DNA from: an uncultured SAR116 cluster alpha proteobacterium
Lineage (GTDB): Bacteria; Pseudomonadota; Alphaproteobacteria; Puniceispirillales; Marisalimonadaceae
Length of the DNA stretch: 64,000 nt
Assembly (NCBI GenBank): GCA_902558885.1
Contig: CACEFQ010000002.1
Span: forward strand, 1 to 64,000
Direction of reading: 5' to 3'
The notes under the pieces were generated by a model that did not search any database, was not told the DNA's origin, and saw only the letters and a list, made by a program, of their open reading frames with translations. The translations under genes were made by a program, and so were the position numbers. Shown in pieces: positions 1 through 8,049 of the stretch. The number at the start of each line of letters is the position of its first letter. Position 1 is the first letter of the stretch.

Positions 1-102
1 TAGAAATATTTTTTAAACAACTTGATTTATCTAATTATGTAGTTAATGATTTAATATTGGTTTAAATTTACATTCTTTAAAATTTTATATGGAGGAATAT
101 TA

Positions 103-1137
103 ATGAACAAAATGATTGGCGTACTAGCTACTACATTAATAAGCGCTGGGTTATCATTTTCAGCATTAGCTGATAAGGTTACTCTAAAATTTCACACTAT
201 GGTCCCAATGCCAGCTAATTCAAATGCTAAATTTGTTAAACCATGGGCAGACAAGGTAAAAAAAGAAAGTAATGGAGAAATTATTACTGAAATGTACCCT
301 TCAATGCAACTTGGAGGTAAACCACCACAACTAGTTGATCAAGCTCGTGAAGGTGTTGTGGATATTGTTTGGACAGTAGCAGGTTATACTCCTGGAAGAT
401 TTCCAAGATTATCAGTTTTTGAATTACCTTTCATGCCAACAAGCGCGAAAATAACTGCTCAAGCTGTTCAAGAATTTGTTGAAACTGCTGGAGCAGAAGA
501 TCTTAAAGATTATAAAATTCTTGCAGTTCATGTTCATGCTCCGGGGATGATACATACAAAGAAAACATTAATTAAATCAGTAAGTGACTTTAAAGGTCTT
601 AAGCTAAGAGGTCCAACACGTTCAGCAACTAGTCTATTAAAAAAATTAGGAGCTACACCTGTAGGAATGCCAATACCAAAAGTTGCACCTTCCTTGTCAA
701 AAGGAGTAATTACAGGGATGGTTGTTCCTTGGGAAATCATGCCATCTTTCAAACTTCAAGAATTAACTAAATCGCATACCAATGTTGCAGGAAATAGAGG
801 GCTTTATACAACACCATTTCTTTTTGTAATGAACAAAGCAAAATACGATTCATTATCACCAGCCCATAAAAAAGTTATAGATAATAATTCTGGCATGTCA
901 TTAGCTAGACAAGCAGGTGTATTATGGGATGATTTTGAAGGACCTGCCCGTGCATTAGCAGTTAAAGCTGGGGGTAAATTTCACACTATAACCGGAGCAC
1001 CTTTAGCTGAGATAAAAAAAGCTGCAGATCAAGTCATTCAAGATTGGATTAAAGACGCTAACAGTAAAGGTCTTGATGGACAAAAACTTTACGATACTGC
1101 AAAGTCTTTAATTTCAAAATATGAAAAAATGATGTAA
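103..1137 (+). CDS. dctP: TRAP transporter solute-binding protein, DctP family
   Basis: Periplasmic binding protein of a tripartite ATP-independent periplasmic (TRAP) transporter; it captures a substrate, usually an organic acid, and delivers it to the membrane pair encoded next. The 344-residue protein has a clear signal peptide (residues 1-23, ending SALA). It carries the DctP-fold segment LKLRGPTRS around residue 169, where the family's carboxylate-binding arginine sits. A GGAGG ribosome site at 92-96 supports the ATG. It is followed by dctQ and dctM on the same strand. The ligand cannot be read from sequence. A strong hairpin lies between this gene and the membrane part of dctQ, which may favour excess binding protein. 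Confidence 0.93.
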   Translation: MNKMIGVLATTLISAGLSFSALADKVTLKFHTMVPMPANSNAKFVKPWADKVKKESNGEIITEMYPSMQLGGKPPQLVDQAREGVVDIVWTVAGYTPGRFPRLSVFELPFMPTSAKITAQAVQEFVETAGAEDLKDYKILAVHVHAPGMIHTKKTLIKSVSDFKGLKLRGPTRSATSLLKKLGATPVGMPIPKVAPSLSKGVITGMVVPWEIMPSFKLQELTKSHTNVAGNRGLYTTPFLFVMNKAKYDSLSPAHKKVIDNNSGMSLARQAGVLWDDFEGPARALAVKAGGKFHTITGAPLAEIKKAADQVIQDWIKDANSKGLDGQKLYDTAKSLISKYEKMM

Positions 1138-1148
1138 TTTTCCTAAAT

Positions 1149-1679
1149 ATGAGTTTTTGGAAAAAAATCTTTACGTTTAAAATACGTCCAAATAATAAAT
1201 TTGGACGTATTTTACATTTGATCTCTAGATATTTTGCAATCTTTGGTGGCTTTACACTTTTAACAGCTGCTTTAATTAGTATTTTTTCTATTTTTGGAAG
1301 AGTAGTCTTTTCATCCCCTATTCTAGGTGATTTTGAATTAGTTGAAATAGCTTGTGCGGTTGCAATTGGATCTTTTTTACCATTATGCTATCTTAAAGAG
1401 GGTAATGTTATAGTGGATTTCATAACAGCTAAATTATCAAAAAATAAAATTAATTTTCTAGATTCTTTCAGTTCCCTTATATTTGGGTTGGTCGCTATGT
1501 TCTTTAGCTCTCGTATGATTTTAGGAGCAAAAGATATGTACATTTATCAAGAAGAAACTATGCTCCTAGCATTTCCAATTTGGGTACCTTTTATCCCAGT
1601 TATCGCCTCTTTCTTTCTTCTTACCATTTGCTGTTTTTATACCTTCATAATTAAAATTAACCTCATTATAGGAAAATAA
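1149..1679 (+). CDS. dctQ: TRAP transporter small permease, DctQ family
   Basis: Small membrane subunit of the TRAP transporter, four predicted membrane helices, partnering with the large permease that follows. Family-like features are the segment FGRVVFSSPILGDFELVE after helix 1 and a further helix pair near the C-terminus. The ATG at 1149 has no clear ribosome site and gives about 23 hydrophilic residues before the first helix. A 16-bp perfect inverted repeat (1178-1214) lies inside that extension. A TTG at 1218, just after the repeat, is an alternative start giving 153 residues. The family assignment is firm; the start is uncertain. Confidence 0.85.
   Translation: MSFWKKIFTFKIRPNNKFGRILHLISRYFAIFGGFTLLTAALISIFSIFGRVVFSSPILGDFELVEIACAVAIGSFLPLCYLKEGNVIVDFITAKLSKNKINFLDSFSSLIFGLVAMFFSSRMILGAKDMYIYQEETMLLAFPIWVPFIPVIASFFLLTICCFYTFIIKINLIIGK
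1178..1214 (+). promoter_or_regulatory. Perfect stem-loop at the dctP/dctQ junction
   Basis: Inverted repeat with 16-bp perfect arms (1178-1193 and 1199-1214) and a 5-nt loop (AATAA). It lies 40 nt after the dctP stop, in the first codons of dctQ if the ATG at 1149 is used. There is no long T-tract after it, so it is more likely an mRNA-stability or translation-modulating hairpin than a full terminator. Two other binding-protein genes in this window have comparable hairpins in the same position. Confidence 0.75.
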
Positions 1680-1683
1680 TTTT

Positions 1684-3000
1684 ATGGATAAATTTACGCT
1701 TGGCATAATTGCTTTTCCTATATTATTTTCTTTGCTGGCACTTAGAATGCCAATTGGTTTGGCTATGCTAATAGTTGGTTGTTCAGGTACTATTATAATA
1801 GCTGGATGGCTTCCAATTTTATCTCAAGTTAAAACTAGTGCGTGGCATTTGTTTTCTAATTATTCTTTATCTGTCATTCCACTGTTTTTATTAATGGGAA
1901 ATTTTGCTGGTAAAGCTGGTATGAGCGAGGCACTTTTTAAATTTACTGGGGCTTGTCTTGGCCACAGAAAGGGTGGAGTTGCAATGGCAGCAATTGGTGC
2001 TTGTGCAGGATTTGGAGCTATTTGTGGATCATCACTGGCAACCGCAGCAACTATGGGTAAAGTTGCACTCCCTGAACTAAGACGATTAGGGTATTCTGGA
2101 GCTCTAAGCACAGGAACTCTCGCTGCTGGTGGAACTTTAGGGATATTAATTCCACCATCTGTAATACTTATTATCTACTCAATTTTAACAGAACAAAATA
2201 TTGCTAAAATGTTTTTAGCTGCTTTCATTCCTGGTATTCTAGCTGCTTTGGGATACATACTTGCAATCGCTTTATATGTTAGATTTGTAAAGGACTCTGG
2301 ACCCACTAAAGATAGAGTTGGCTGGAAAGAAAGATTATCTTTATTTAAGAATATATGGCAGATAATTCTAATTTTTTTAGTGATGATTGGAGGTATTTAT
2401 TTAGGTTGGTTTACTCCTACAGAGGGTGGTGCTATTGGTGCAGGTGGGGCTGGTCTGATTGCAATTTCTAGTAAAAATTTTAAGTTTAAAGACTTGGTTG
2501 ACGTAATTGAGAGCACTGCAATTACCTCTGCTATGATATTCTTAGTGCTTTTAGGCGCAGAATTTTTTAACTCATTTATAGCATTAACACAACTTCCAAA
2601 CCAATTAGGCGAAATTGCATTAGAAAACAATCTTTCACCTTATCTGATTGTTGCATGTATTCTTGTATTGTATCTGTTCTTAGGCTGTTTGATGGATAGC
2701 TTAGCAATGATTTTACTAACAATACCAGTTTTTTTTCCCTTGATAATGACATTGGATTTTGGAATGTCTACTGAAGAAACAGCAATATGGTTTGGGATAT
2801 TAACTCTTATTGTAGTAGAAGTTGGGTTAATTACACCTCCAGTTGGATTAAATGTTTTTATTATTAATAAAATGGCTGGAAATGTTAGCATTGCTGAAAC
2901 TTTTAAGGGGGTTTTACCATTTTTGCTTAGTGATATTTTAAGAGTTATACTATTATTTTCATTTCCAGGAATTACATTATTCTTATTAAAAGTATTTTAA
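1684..3000 (+). CDS. dctM: TRAP transporter large permease, DctM family
   Basis: Large membrane subunit (438 residues, about 12 helices) of the TRAP system, catalysing ion-driven uptake with DctQ. Typical motifs are GSSLATAATMGKVALPELRRLGYS near residues 115-140, a repeat-type ILIPPSVILIIYSI segment, GWFTPTEGGAIGA in the middle, and VGLITPPVGLNVFIIN near the C-terminus. It starts 4 nt after the dctQ stop, so it is certainly co-transcribed. The length is normal for the family. Confidence 0.95.
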   Translation: MDKFTLGIIAFPILFSLLALRMPIGLAMLIVGCSGTIIIAGWLPILSQVKTSAWHLFSNYSLSVIPLFLLMGNFAGKAGMSEALFKFTGACLGHRKGGVAMAAIGACAGFGAICGSSLATAATMGKVALPELRRLGYSGALSTGTLAAGGTLGILIPPSVILIIYSILTEQNIAKMFLAAFIPGILAALGYILAIALYVRFVKDSGPTKDRVGWKERLSLFKNIWQIILIFLVMIGGIYLGWFTPTEGGAIGAGGAGLIAISSKNFKFKDLVDVIESTAITSAMIFLVLLGAEFFNSFIALTQLPNQLGEIALENNLSPYLIVACILVLYLFLGCLMDSLAMILLTIPVFFPLIMTLDFGMSTEETAIWFGILTLIVVEVGLITPPVGLNVFIINKMAGNVSIAETFKGVLPFLLSDILRVILLFSFPGITLFLLKVF

Positions 3001-3001
3001 G

Positions 3002-3238
3002 ATGAATGAGGATAACAAAAAATATTTATGGAAGTTAATCCAACTAACTGGGAATAGTTTGATTAACAAATTACCTAATCACCCAAATCATCCTCATGGG
3101 AGAAACCCCTATGCCCACGTGGCATTAAAGGTAAAAAATAATTTTGGAAAAAGTTATAAAGACCTACCTGATGATAAAGTAAATGAAGTCATCGCGTATT
3201 TAAATTTCGTAAAAAATACAGAGGGTAAAAAGAAATAA
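3002..3238 (+). CDS. Small hypothetical protein at the end of the TRAP operon
   Basis: A 78-residue soluble protein whose ATG follows the dctM stop by one base, so it is probably translated from the TRAP transcript. It is rich in Lys and Asn, with a central HPNHPHGRNPYAHVALKVKN stretch and a C-terminal segment (LPDDKVNEVIAYLNFVK) likely to be helical. No signal peptide or membrane helix is visible. I do not recognise a family. Tight coupling to dctM argues it is real and perhaps linked to use of the imported compound; the opposite-strand neighbour downstream is an Ldh2-type oxidoreductase. Confidence 0.65.
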   Translation: MNEDNKKYLWKLIQLTGNSLINKLPNHPNHPHGRNPYAHVALKVKNNFGKSYKDLPDDKVNEVIAYLNFVKNTEGKKK

Positions 3239-3241
3239 ACT

Positions 3242-4252
3242 TTATAGATAAGATCTAACCTTTAATAATAATTCCTCATTTATAGAACGATAATTATCAC
3301 TTGATCTATTTTTATACCTTCTTGAACCTGGAAGTCTTACTCCATCAATAGATGTTAATTTTTGAAAGAAATTCGCACAGTGCTCATCCCAATTCGGACT
3401 AGCTATAATTTGAGGATCAAAGGCCATTATAAATTCCCCACCACTTGGAGGACCTCCATCGTTATTATCATTTTCCTGAGCTTCATAAGAAAAAACATCT
3501 CCAATCAATCCTGCAGCAAACAACTCAACCATCAAAGAAATAGCAGAACCTTTATAGCCTCCAAAAGGCAATAACACCCCTTTTAAAATTTCTTTAGGAT
3601 CATTTGTTGGTTCTCCATTTTCATCAAGTCCCACACCATCAGGTAATAGGTGCCCATCCCTTGCAGCTATCATTACTTCACCTTTTGCCATAGTTGCAGT
3701 CGCCATATCAAAAACTACTGGATCTTGACCATTTCTAGGCCAAGCCATTGAAATAGGATTAGTACCAAAAAATGCTTTTTTTGCTCCAGCTGGCGCTACA
3801 GAGGGTTTGAATGCTGTGCACGCAAAACCTACCAAGTTTTGTTTTGCTAAATACTCAGTTTCTGGCCACAAAGCTGCAAAATGATAACAACCATTTATGC
3901 TTAATACAGACACACCATTTGTCTTTGCTGCATCTGCAAGTATAGGCAATGAAAATTCATGAGCTGTTGAAGCAAAACCATTATCAGCATCACATTTTAA
4001 GATAACAGGTGTTTTTTTTTCTATCTTTGGTAAAGCATTACCATTTACTTTTCCAGATTTCAAAGAAGCGACATAACCTGGAACTCTAAAAAGACCATGA
4101 GAACCTGAGCCATCTTCTTCTGCTTTTGTAATAGTATTGGCTAAAGCACTAGCATTATCTTCATTACAACCTTGCTTTAAAAATACTTCATAAACTAAAT
4201 CTTTAATTTCTTTTAAGGTAATTTTTATAATTTTTCTATTTGCTCTGTCCAT
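3242..4252 (-). CDS. Ldh2/malate-lactate dehydrogenase family oxidoreductase
   Basis: NAD(P)H-dependent oxidoreductase of the Ldh2 family, which includes malate, ureidoglycolate and delta1-piperideine/pyrroline-2-carboxylate reductases. The 336 residues show family landmarks: DGSGSHGLFRVPGY (about 50-63), a catalytic-region histidine in NGCYHFAALWPETE, FFGTNPISMAWPR, and LPFGGYKGSAISLMVELFAAGL. It lies between two TRAP operons, convergent with the first and divergent from the second, so its substrate may be one of their cargoes (inference). It could act on 2-keto or cyclic imino acids; the exact substrate cannot be told from sequence. Confidence 0.85.
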   Translation of the reverse strand: MDRANRKIIKITLKEIKDLVYEVFLKQGCNEDNASALANTITKAEEDGSGSHGLFRVPGYVASLKSGKVNGNALPKIEKKTPVILKCDADNGFASTAHEFSLPILADAAKTNGVSVLSINGCYHFAALWPETEYLAKQNLVGFACTAFKPSVAPAGAKKAFFGTNPISMAWPRNGQDPVVFDMATATMAKGEVMIAARDGHLLPDGVGLDENGEPTNDPKEILKGVLLPFGGYKGSAISLMVELFAAGLIGDVFSYEAQENDNNDGGPPSGGEFIMAFDPQIIASPNWDEHCANFFQKLTSIDGVRLPGSRRYKNRSSDNYRSINEELLLKVRSYL

Positions 4253-4406
4253 TATAATCCCAATAACTTAAATATTTATATCATTTATATTGTATAATAA
4301 TATTTACTTATATTAAAATTTTTTAATTTGTTAATCATTAAGATTTGACTAAAGCTAATTTATAAGTTTATCTAAACTTTTAATTTTAATACTTAGGGGA
4401 AAATAT

Positions 4407-5432
4407 ATGAAAAATTTAAAAAGAATGGTTACCGTTTTCCTAATGGTTCTTATGTCAAATTTTATGGCAAACCTTGTTCTTGCAAGCGTTGATGGTCCAA
4501 GTGTTTTTTGGAAGTATAGTCTATGGGGAAAAAGACGTGCATTTACTGAAGGTGCCGAAACATTATCTAAAAGACTTGCTGAGGAAACTGGTGGTAAATT
4601 TCAACTGAAAATCTTCTATGGGGGTCAGTTGGCTAAATCTAGAGAAAATTGGGATGGTTTAAAAGCTAACTCTTTCGAAATGGCTACAGTTTGTAATTTC
4701 TATCATCCAAAGAAAAATCCAGCCTTGATGGTTTTAACTCTCCCATTTTTACCTCTCGGGGATAGCTTTGATAGAGATGCTAAAGTTAGACAAGCAGTAT
4801 ACGATCATCCTATCTTACAAAAGGAGGCATCTAAATTTAATGGTATATATTTTATGACTTCTAACTTACCTCAATATGAGTTTATGGGGAAAGGAAAACC
4901 ACCATTAAAACTTTCTGATTTCCAAGGAATGAGAGTAAGAGCTGGTGGTGGTGTTGGAACAGCAATGGTAAGATTAGGAGCTACAAAAATGTCAGTTCCT
5001 GCACCTGAGACTTATACACTAATTGCTAGAGGCGCAGTTGATGCTGTTTCATTTCCATTCACTTATGCTCATGCGGCTTATAAAATTCCTGAGGTAGCTG
5101 ATTGGTACACAGCCAACTTATCGCCTGGAACTTCAGATTGTCCATATGTTATGAATTTGCAAGCATATAACAAGCTTCCAAAACAATATCAAAATTTATT
5201 GAACAGTCTTAGAGGAGAGGCTTTAGAATCATTAAAAGCTGCTTATAAAAAAGCTGATGATAAAAATTTACCTGTTTGGAAAAAGAAATTCAAAGAGATA
5301 AGATATGATAAAAAAACTCTTGATGAATTTAAAGCAAAAGTAGGTAAACCAATACAGGATGAGTGGGTAGCTGCTAACAAGGATCAATTTGATTCTCAAG
5401 CAGTGTTAGACGTCATTCTAAATTATAAATAA
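4407..5432 (+). CDS. dctP: TRAP transporter solute-binding protein, DctP family
   Basis: Second periplasmic binding protein of a TRAP system, 341 residues. It has a signal peptide (about residues 1-26, NLVLA cleavage site) and DctP-family segments: the ligand-arginine region GMRVRAGGGVG and the following Y-x-A-RGAVDAVSFPF. It is preceded by AGGGGA at 4394-4399 as ribosome site. It differs strongly from the protein at the left end of the window, so the two transporters probably take different ligands. It is followed by a 28-nt palindrome and then by dctQ and dctM. The substrate is unknown; the sox genes just downstream on the other strand hint at nitrogenous osmolytes but prove nothing. Confidence 0.92.
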   Translation: MKNLKRMVTVFLMVLMSNFMANLVLASVDGPSVFWKYSLWGKRRAFTEGAETLSKRLAEETGGKFQLKIFYGGQLAKSRENWDGLKANSFEMATVCNFYHPKKNPALMVLTLPFLPLGDSFDRDAKVRQAVYDHPILQKEASKFNGIYFMTSNLPQYEFMGKGKPPLKLSDFQGMRVRAGGGVGTAMVRLGATKMSVPAPETYTLIARGAVDAVSFPFTYAHAAYKIPEVADWYTANLSPGTSDCPYVMNLQAYNKLPKQYQNLLNSLRGEALESLKAAYKKADDKNLPVWKKKFKEIRYDKKTLDEFKAKVGKPIQDEWVAANKDQFDSQAVLDVILNYK

Positions 5433-5441
5433 TATTTAGTA

Positions 5442-5469
5442 ACATGTGTGCGTTTAAACGCACACATGT
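5442..5469. promoter_or_regulatory. 28-nt perfect palindrome between binding protein and permease genes
   Basis: Perfect palindrome with 14-nt arms (5442-5455 and 5456-5469), starting 9 nt after the dctP stop. It is GC-richer than its surroundings and is followed only by ACTTTTATAGG, a weak T-run. It could act as a partial terminator, as a 3-prime end stabiliser of the dctP message, or as a binding site for a dimeric regulator. It sits immediately before the SD-like AGG and the TTG start of dctQ, so folding of the mRNA could also lower permease translation. Confidence 0.8.
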
Positions 5470-5487
5470 ACTTTTATAGGTTTAAAA

Positions 5488-6054
5488 TTGTTAGATTATT
5501 TCAATAAAAAGCTAAGTTTAATAGAAGACTTTCTAGTTTTATTTGTTGGTATTTCAATTTTTATTGTAATGATTCTAACTTCAATACAAATTATATCGAG
5601 GGTAGTAGGTTATCCTTGGCCTGCTTTTTTAGAGTTATCAGAATTAGCCATCTCAATTTTTGCTTTTTTAGGTGTTGCATTCGCTCAAAGAATGGATGCC
5701 CATATTCGTATGGAACTTCTTGTGGCAAATTTAAAAGGAAGGATTAAATGGATAGTAGAATTTTTAGCAACATTTTGTGCGTTTATAGTTATTGGTATTC
5801 TAATTTACTATAGTAGTTTATTTGCCATTGATGCTTTTGTTATCGGTGATAGCACTATGGACTACCTATTTCCGACATGGCCTGCTAAAATTTTAGTTCC
5901 AATTGGTTTTACAATTTGGTTTTTTAGACTTTTCCTAGAACTTGTTGGTTATTTAAGATTGACGATTAATATCGACAGCCAACCTATGTATGTCCCAATT
6001 ATTAAAACAGCTGAAGAACTAGCTAACGAAGAAATTAAATCAATAAGGGAATAA
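5488..6054 (+). CDS. dctQ: TRAP transporter small permease, DctQ family
   Basis: Small TRAP membrane subunit, 188 residues with four predicted helices. Family-like segments include IQIISRVVGYPWPAFLELSELA after the first helix and FAQRMDAHIRMELL. The start is a TTG at 5488, preceded by AGG at 5478-5480; the next in-frame ATG would remove most of the first helix. Its stop is one base from the dctM start. The C-terminal tail (residues about 165-188) is charged and longer than usual. Confidence 0.88.
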   Translation: MLDYFNKKLSLIEDFLVLFVGISIFIVMILTSIQIISRVVGYPWPAFLELSELAISIFAFLGVAFAQRMDAHIRMELLVANLKGRIKWIVEFLATFCAFIVIGILIYYSSLFAIDAFVIGDSTMDYLFPTWPAKILVPIGFTIWFFRLFLELVGYLRLTINIDSQPMYVPIIKTAEELANEEIKSIRE

Positions 6055-6055
6055 T

Positions 6056-7465
6056 ATGATTTTTGAGAAGTTACTTCAGGGACAACCTGAAGGAATATTT
6101 GGAATTGGTTATAATGACCCTTCGACTGTTGGAATAATTTGTACAATAATTTTACTAATCTTAGTTTTCTGCGGTGTAAGAGTTGTAATTGCGGCAAGTA
6201 TTGCAGGCATGATTGGACTAGTTGAATTAATAGGTATCGGCCCAGCATTAGGTAATATTGGAGCAATACCATATTCAAAATCAGTTACTTTTGTACTTGG
6301 ATTATTACCAATATTTATCTTAATTGGTTTTTTAGCTTACCAAGCGGGTATAACAAGACAGTTATTTGAAGCTGCAAAAGCCTGGGTAGGCTTTGTTCCA
6401 GGTGGTCTTGCAGTTGCAACTGTTTTTGCTACAGCAGGATTTGCAGCTGTTTCAGGAGCTTCCACAGCTACCGCTGCTGTTTTTTCTCGAATAGCAATAC
6501 CTGAAATGCTAAAGGAAGGTTATGATAAAAAACTTGCTGCTGGTGTTGTTGCTGCAGGTGGAACTCTAGCTTCATTAATTCCTCCATCAGCCATTTTAAT
6601 TATTTACGCAATAATTGTTGAAGAATCTGTTGGTGCATTATTATTAGCTGGTTTTTTACCAGGTGTGTTTTCTGCAATTATTTATGCATTGATTATAATT
6701 ATATGGGCAAAAAAGAATCCCAAATTAGGCCCACCATCAAGAAGATACTCTCTTAATGAAAAATTAAGAACGTTACCAGGAATAATTCCTATTGCTGTAG
6801 TAATCTCAGTTATAATTAGTGCCATATATGCTGGTTGGGCAACCCCAACTGAAGCAGGCTCTTTAGGTGCTTTTGTCGTCTTACTAATGGCTATTTATAA
6901 TAAAGTAAAAGTTTCAGCACTTAAAGCAGCTTTGATTGAAACAGCCAAATTAGTTGCAATGATTTTTTCTATAATATGGGGAGTTTTAATATTTGTAAGA
7001 TTTTTAGGATTTTCTGGACTTCCTGAGGATTTTGCTAATTGGATAATTTCATTGCCATTAGATCCATATGTGACGCTTTTATTAATACTTCTAGGATATG
7101 TTATTCTAGGAATGTTCATTGATGCAATAGGACTATTGCTGCTTACTCTTCCAGTTGTTTATCCCGCTGTGATGTTATTGAATGGTGGTCCAGATGTTAC
7201 GGCATCAGAAAGCGCATTTGGGATGACTTTCAATCAAGTGAGTGTGTGGTTTGGAATAATTGTTGTTAAAATGGCTGAAGTCTGCCTAATAACACCACCT
7301 ATCGGTTTAAACTGCTTTGTTGTTGCGGGTGTAAGAAAAGATATACCGGTAACAGATGTTTTTAAAGGTGTAACATTATTTTTTATTGCAGATATTTTAA
7401 CAATTTTAGGTCTTGTGTTGTTTCCACAAGTCATAACCTGGCTTCCAGATCTAATGATGTCATAA
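6056..7465 (+). CDS. dctM: TRAP transporter large permease, DctM family
   Basis: Large TRAP permease of 469 residues, about 12-13 helices. Motifs: VSGASTATAAVFSRIAIPEM, LASLIPPSAILIIYAI, YAGWATPTEAGSLGA and CLITPPIGLNCFVVAG. The N-terminus has about 20 extra hydrophilic residues before the first helix compared with the other DctM here. It ends 6 nt before the convergent soxG, with no terminator between. With the preceding dctP and dctQ it makes a complete TRAP system. Confidence 0.94.
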   Translation: MIFEKLLQGQPEGIFGIGYNDPSTVGIICTIILLILVFCGVRVVIAASIAGMIGLVELIGIGPALGNIGAIPYSKSVTFVLGLLPIFILIGFLAYQAGITRQLFEAAKAWVGFVPGGLAVATVFATAGFAAVSGASTATAAVFSRIAIPEMLKEGYDKKLAAGVVAAGGTLASLIPPSAILIIYAIIVEESVGALLLAGFLPGVFSAIIYALIIIIWAKKNPKLGPPSRRYSLNEKLRTLPGIIPIAVVISVIISAIYAGWATPTEAGSLGAFVVLLMAIYNKVKVSALKAALIETAKLVAMIFSIIWGVLIFVRFLGFSGLPEDFANWIISLPLDPYVTLLLILLGYVILGMFIDAIGLLLLTLPVVYPAVMLLNGGPDVTASESAFGMTFNQVSVWFGIIVVKMAEVCLITPPIGLNCFVVAGVRKDIPVTDVFKGVTLFFIADILTILGLVLFPQVITWLPDLMMS

Positions 7466-7470
7466 CAATT

Positions 7471-8049
7471 TTATTCAATTAATTTTATTAAATTCAATAA
7501 TCTTGATTTCATACTTTCAGAAAATGAAGTGGGACAAATTATAGTATAATTTTCAAATTGATTGTGACAAAGAACAAAACAATTTATTTTATTAATTGAA
7601 GTTCTTATTACTTGTTTTTTTACAAAAGATACTAAATCAATAGTCAATAACTTCTCAATTAATAATTTAGTGTCTTTACCAATTAAATTAAAACGAACCC
7701 ATCCACCAGTTTGATCCGTAGTTGAGAATATATTTTGAATGTTTTTATCAAAGTTTTTCCTCTTGAATTGTTCTAATACAAAATAACTATTTGCACGAAC
7801 CCAAAATACTAATAAATTCTTGTTCATCTCAAAATTAGAAATTGAAGGCGGCATAAATGAAAAAAAATTTTTAAATTTTAAATTAAAATTTTTAATCTGA
7901 TGGGTATTGTAATTTATAGAGTAAAGATTTTTTGTATTATCAATTGTTAATTTTAAGTTTTTTATTTCAACTAAATTTTCATCTGAATAAATAGTAGGTA
8001 TTAATATTTCCTTTTTATCCACGCAATCTATCTCCATTTTCATCAACAA
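7471..8049 (-). CDS. soxG: Sarcosine oxidase gamma subunit
   Basis: Smallest folded partner of the alpha subunit in heterotetrameric sarcosine oxidase, 192 residues. It is recognisable by the segment TDQTGGWVRFNLIGKDTKLLIEKL (residues about 110-135), equivalent to the family's conserved TDQS-GW region, and by its position as last gene of soxBDAG. The N-terminal half is poorly conserved and very Asn/Lys-rich. Its start overlaps the soxA end by 35 nt, so translation is probably coupled. Gamma subunits diverge quickly, so the call rests partly on context. Confidence 0.85.
   Translation of the reverse strand: MLMKMEIDCVDKKEILIPTIYSDENLVEIKNLKLTIDNTKNLYSINYNTHQIKNFNLKFKNFFSFMPPSISNFEMNKNLLVFWVRANSYFVLEQFKRKNFDKNIQNIFSTTDQTGGWVRFNLIGKDTKLLIEKLLTIDLVSFVKKQVIRTSINKINCFVLCHNQFENYTIICPTSFSESMKSRLLNLIKLIE

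Noticed and set aside
5949-6278. 109-residue frame antisense to the dctQ/dctM junction
   Set aside because: No ribosome site or domain, and it overlaps two conserved genes.
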